NCBI GenBank assembly: GCA_937868245.1
Contig: CALMMI010000710.1
Location: 1 to 5,755 of the forward strand
Reading direction: 5' to 3'
Length of the DNA: 5,755 bases
Source: an uncultured Ignavibacteria bacterium
GTDB lineage: Bacteria; Bacteroidota; Ignavibacteria; Kapaibacteriales; UBA961
Shown: positions 5,700 to 5,755 of the stretch, in pieces
Layout: each line of letters begins with the position of its first letter
Numbering within the stretch: the first letter of the stretch is position 1
The notes under the pieces: generated by a model
The model's input: only the letters and a program-made list of their open reading frames with translations
Told to the model about the DNA's origin: nothing
The model's database searches: none
Position numbers and translations under genes: made by a program

Positions 5700-5755
5700 A
5701 TGAAAAATACTAAGGCGGAACAAAAAACTGAAATTAAAAATAAAGAACAATATAA
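5700..5755 (+). CDS. Possible start of a rightward gene, truncated by the window edge
   Basis: ATG at 5700 opens a frame of 18 complete codons running off the window (MKNTKAEQKTEIKNKEQY). The visible peptide is very Lys/Glu/Gln-rich and hydrophilic, with no signal peptide or recognisable domain, so no function can be given. Support is the TATAAT box 62 bp upstream and divergence from rel, leaving a 213-bp spacer, a plausible promoter region for two divergent genes. There is no Shine-Dalgarno, as for the other large genes in the window. The open stretch is too short to exclude chance. Confidence 0.4.
   Translation, partial: MKNTKAEQKTEIKNKEQY

Overview
The window is ordinary bacterial chromosome, AT-rich (roughly 40% G+C by eye), most likely from the Bacteroidota/Chlorobi/Ignavibacteria (FCB) side of the tree. 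The hints are that both large genes lack a Shine-Dalgarno sequence, that a small lipoprotein resembles the Bacteroidota DUF4296 family, that a secreted Ig-like/TPR-like protein resembles the front of TlpA-type redoxin proteins, and that a hairpin-bearing intergenic repeat is of a kind I recall from such genomes. The placement is inference and not firmer than phylum-group level.

Layout, left to right. Positions 1-669 (minus) hold the N-terminal 223 codons of a secreted protein whose 3' end lies outside the window. After an 85-bp gap, 755-2551 (minus) is a complete aspS (aspartyl-tRNA synthetase). A divergent spacer (2552-2672) carries overlapping GTAAATT/AATTTAC half-sites inside a wider TTGCCG/CGGCAA inverted repeat. 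A small lipoprotein gene reads rightward (2673-3059). It converges on rel (3243-5486, minus), a complete bifunctional RelA/SpoT-type (p)ppGpp synthetase/hydrolase. The 183-bp convergent gap is almost filled by a symmetric element of about 155 bp: a short-loop hairpin at each end, a perfect 12-bp inverted repeat inside them, and a central G+C-rich hairpin that also looks like the rel terminator. At the right edge (5487-5755) lie a candidate rel promoter and, on the plus strand, a TATAAT box, a near-palindrome and the first 18 codons of a possible gene.

Functional reading. aspS charges tRNA with aspartate, and Rel reports uncharged tRNA on the ribosome through (p)ppGpp. The two genes point the same way, but the plus-strand lipoprotein gene and the repeat separate them, so they are not one operon. 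I see no defence system, prophage, CRISPR array, transposase or tRNA/rRNA gene. The most unusual item is the convergent-gap repeat; nothing here supports a claim of a new multi-gene system.
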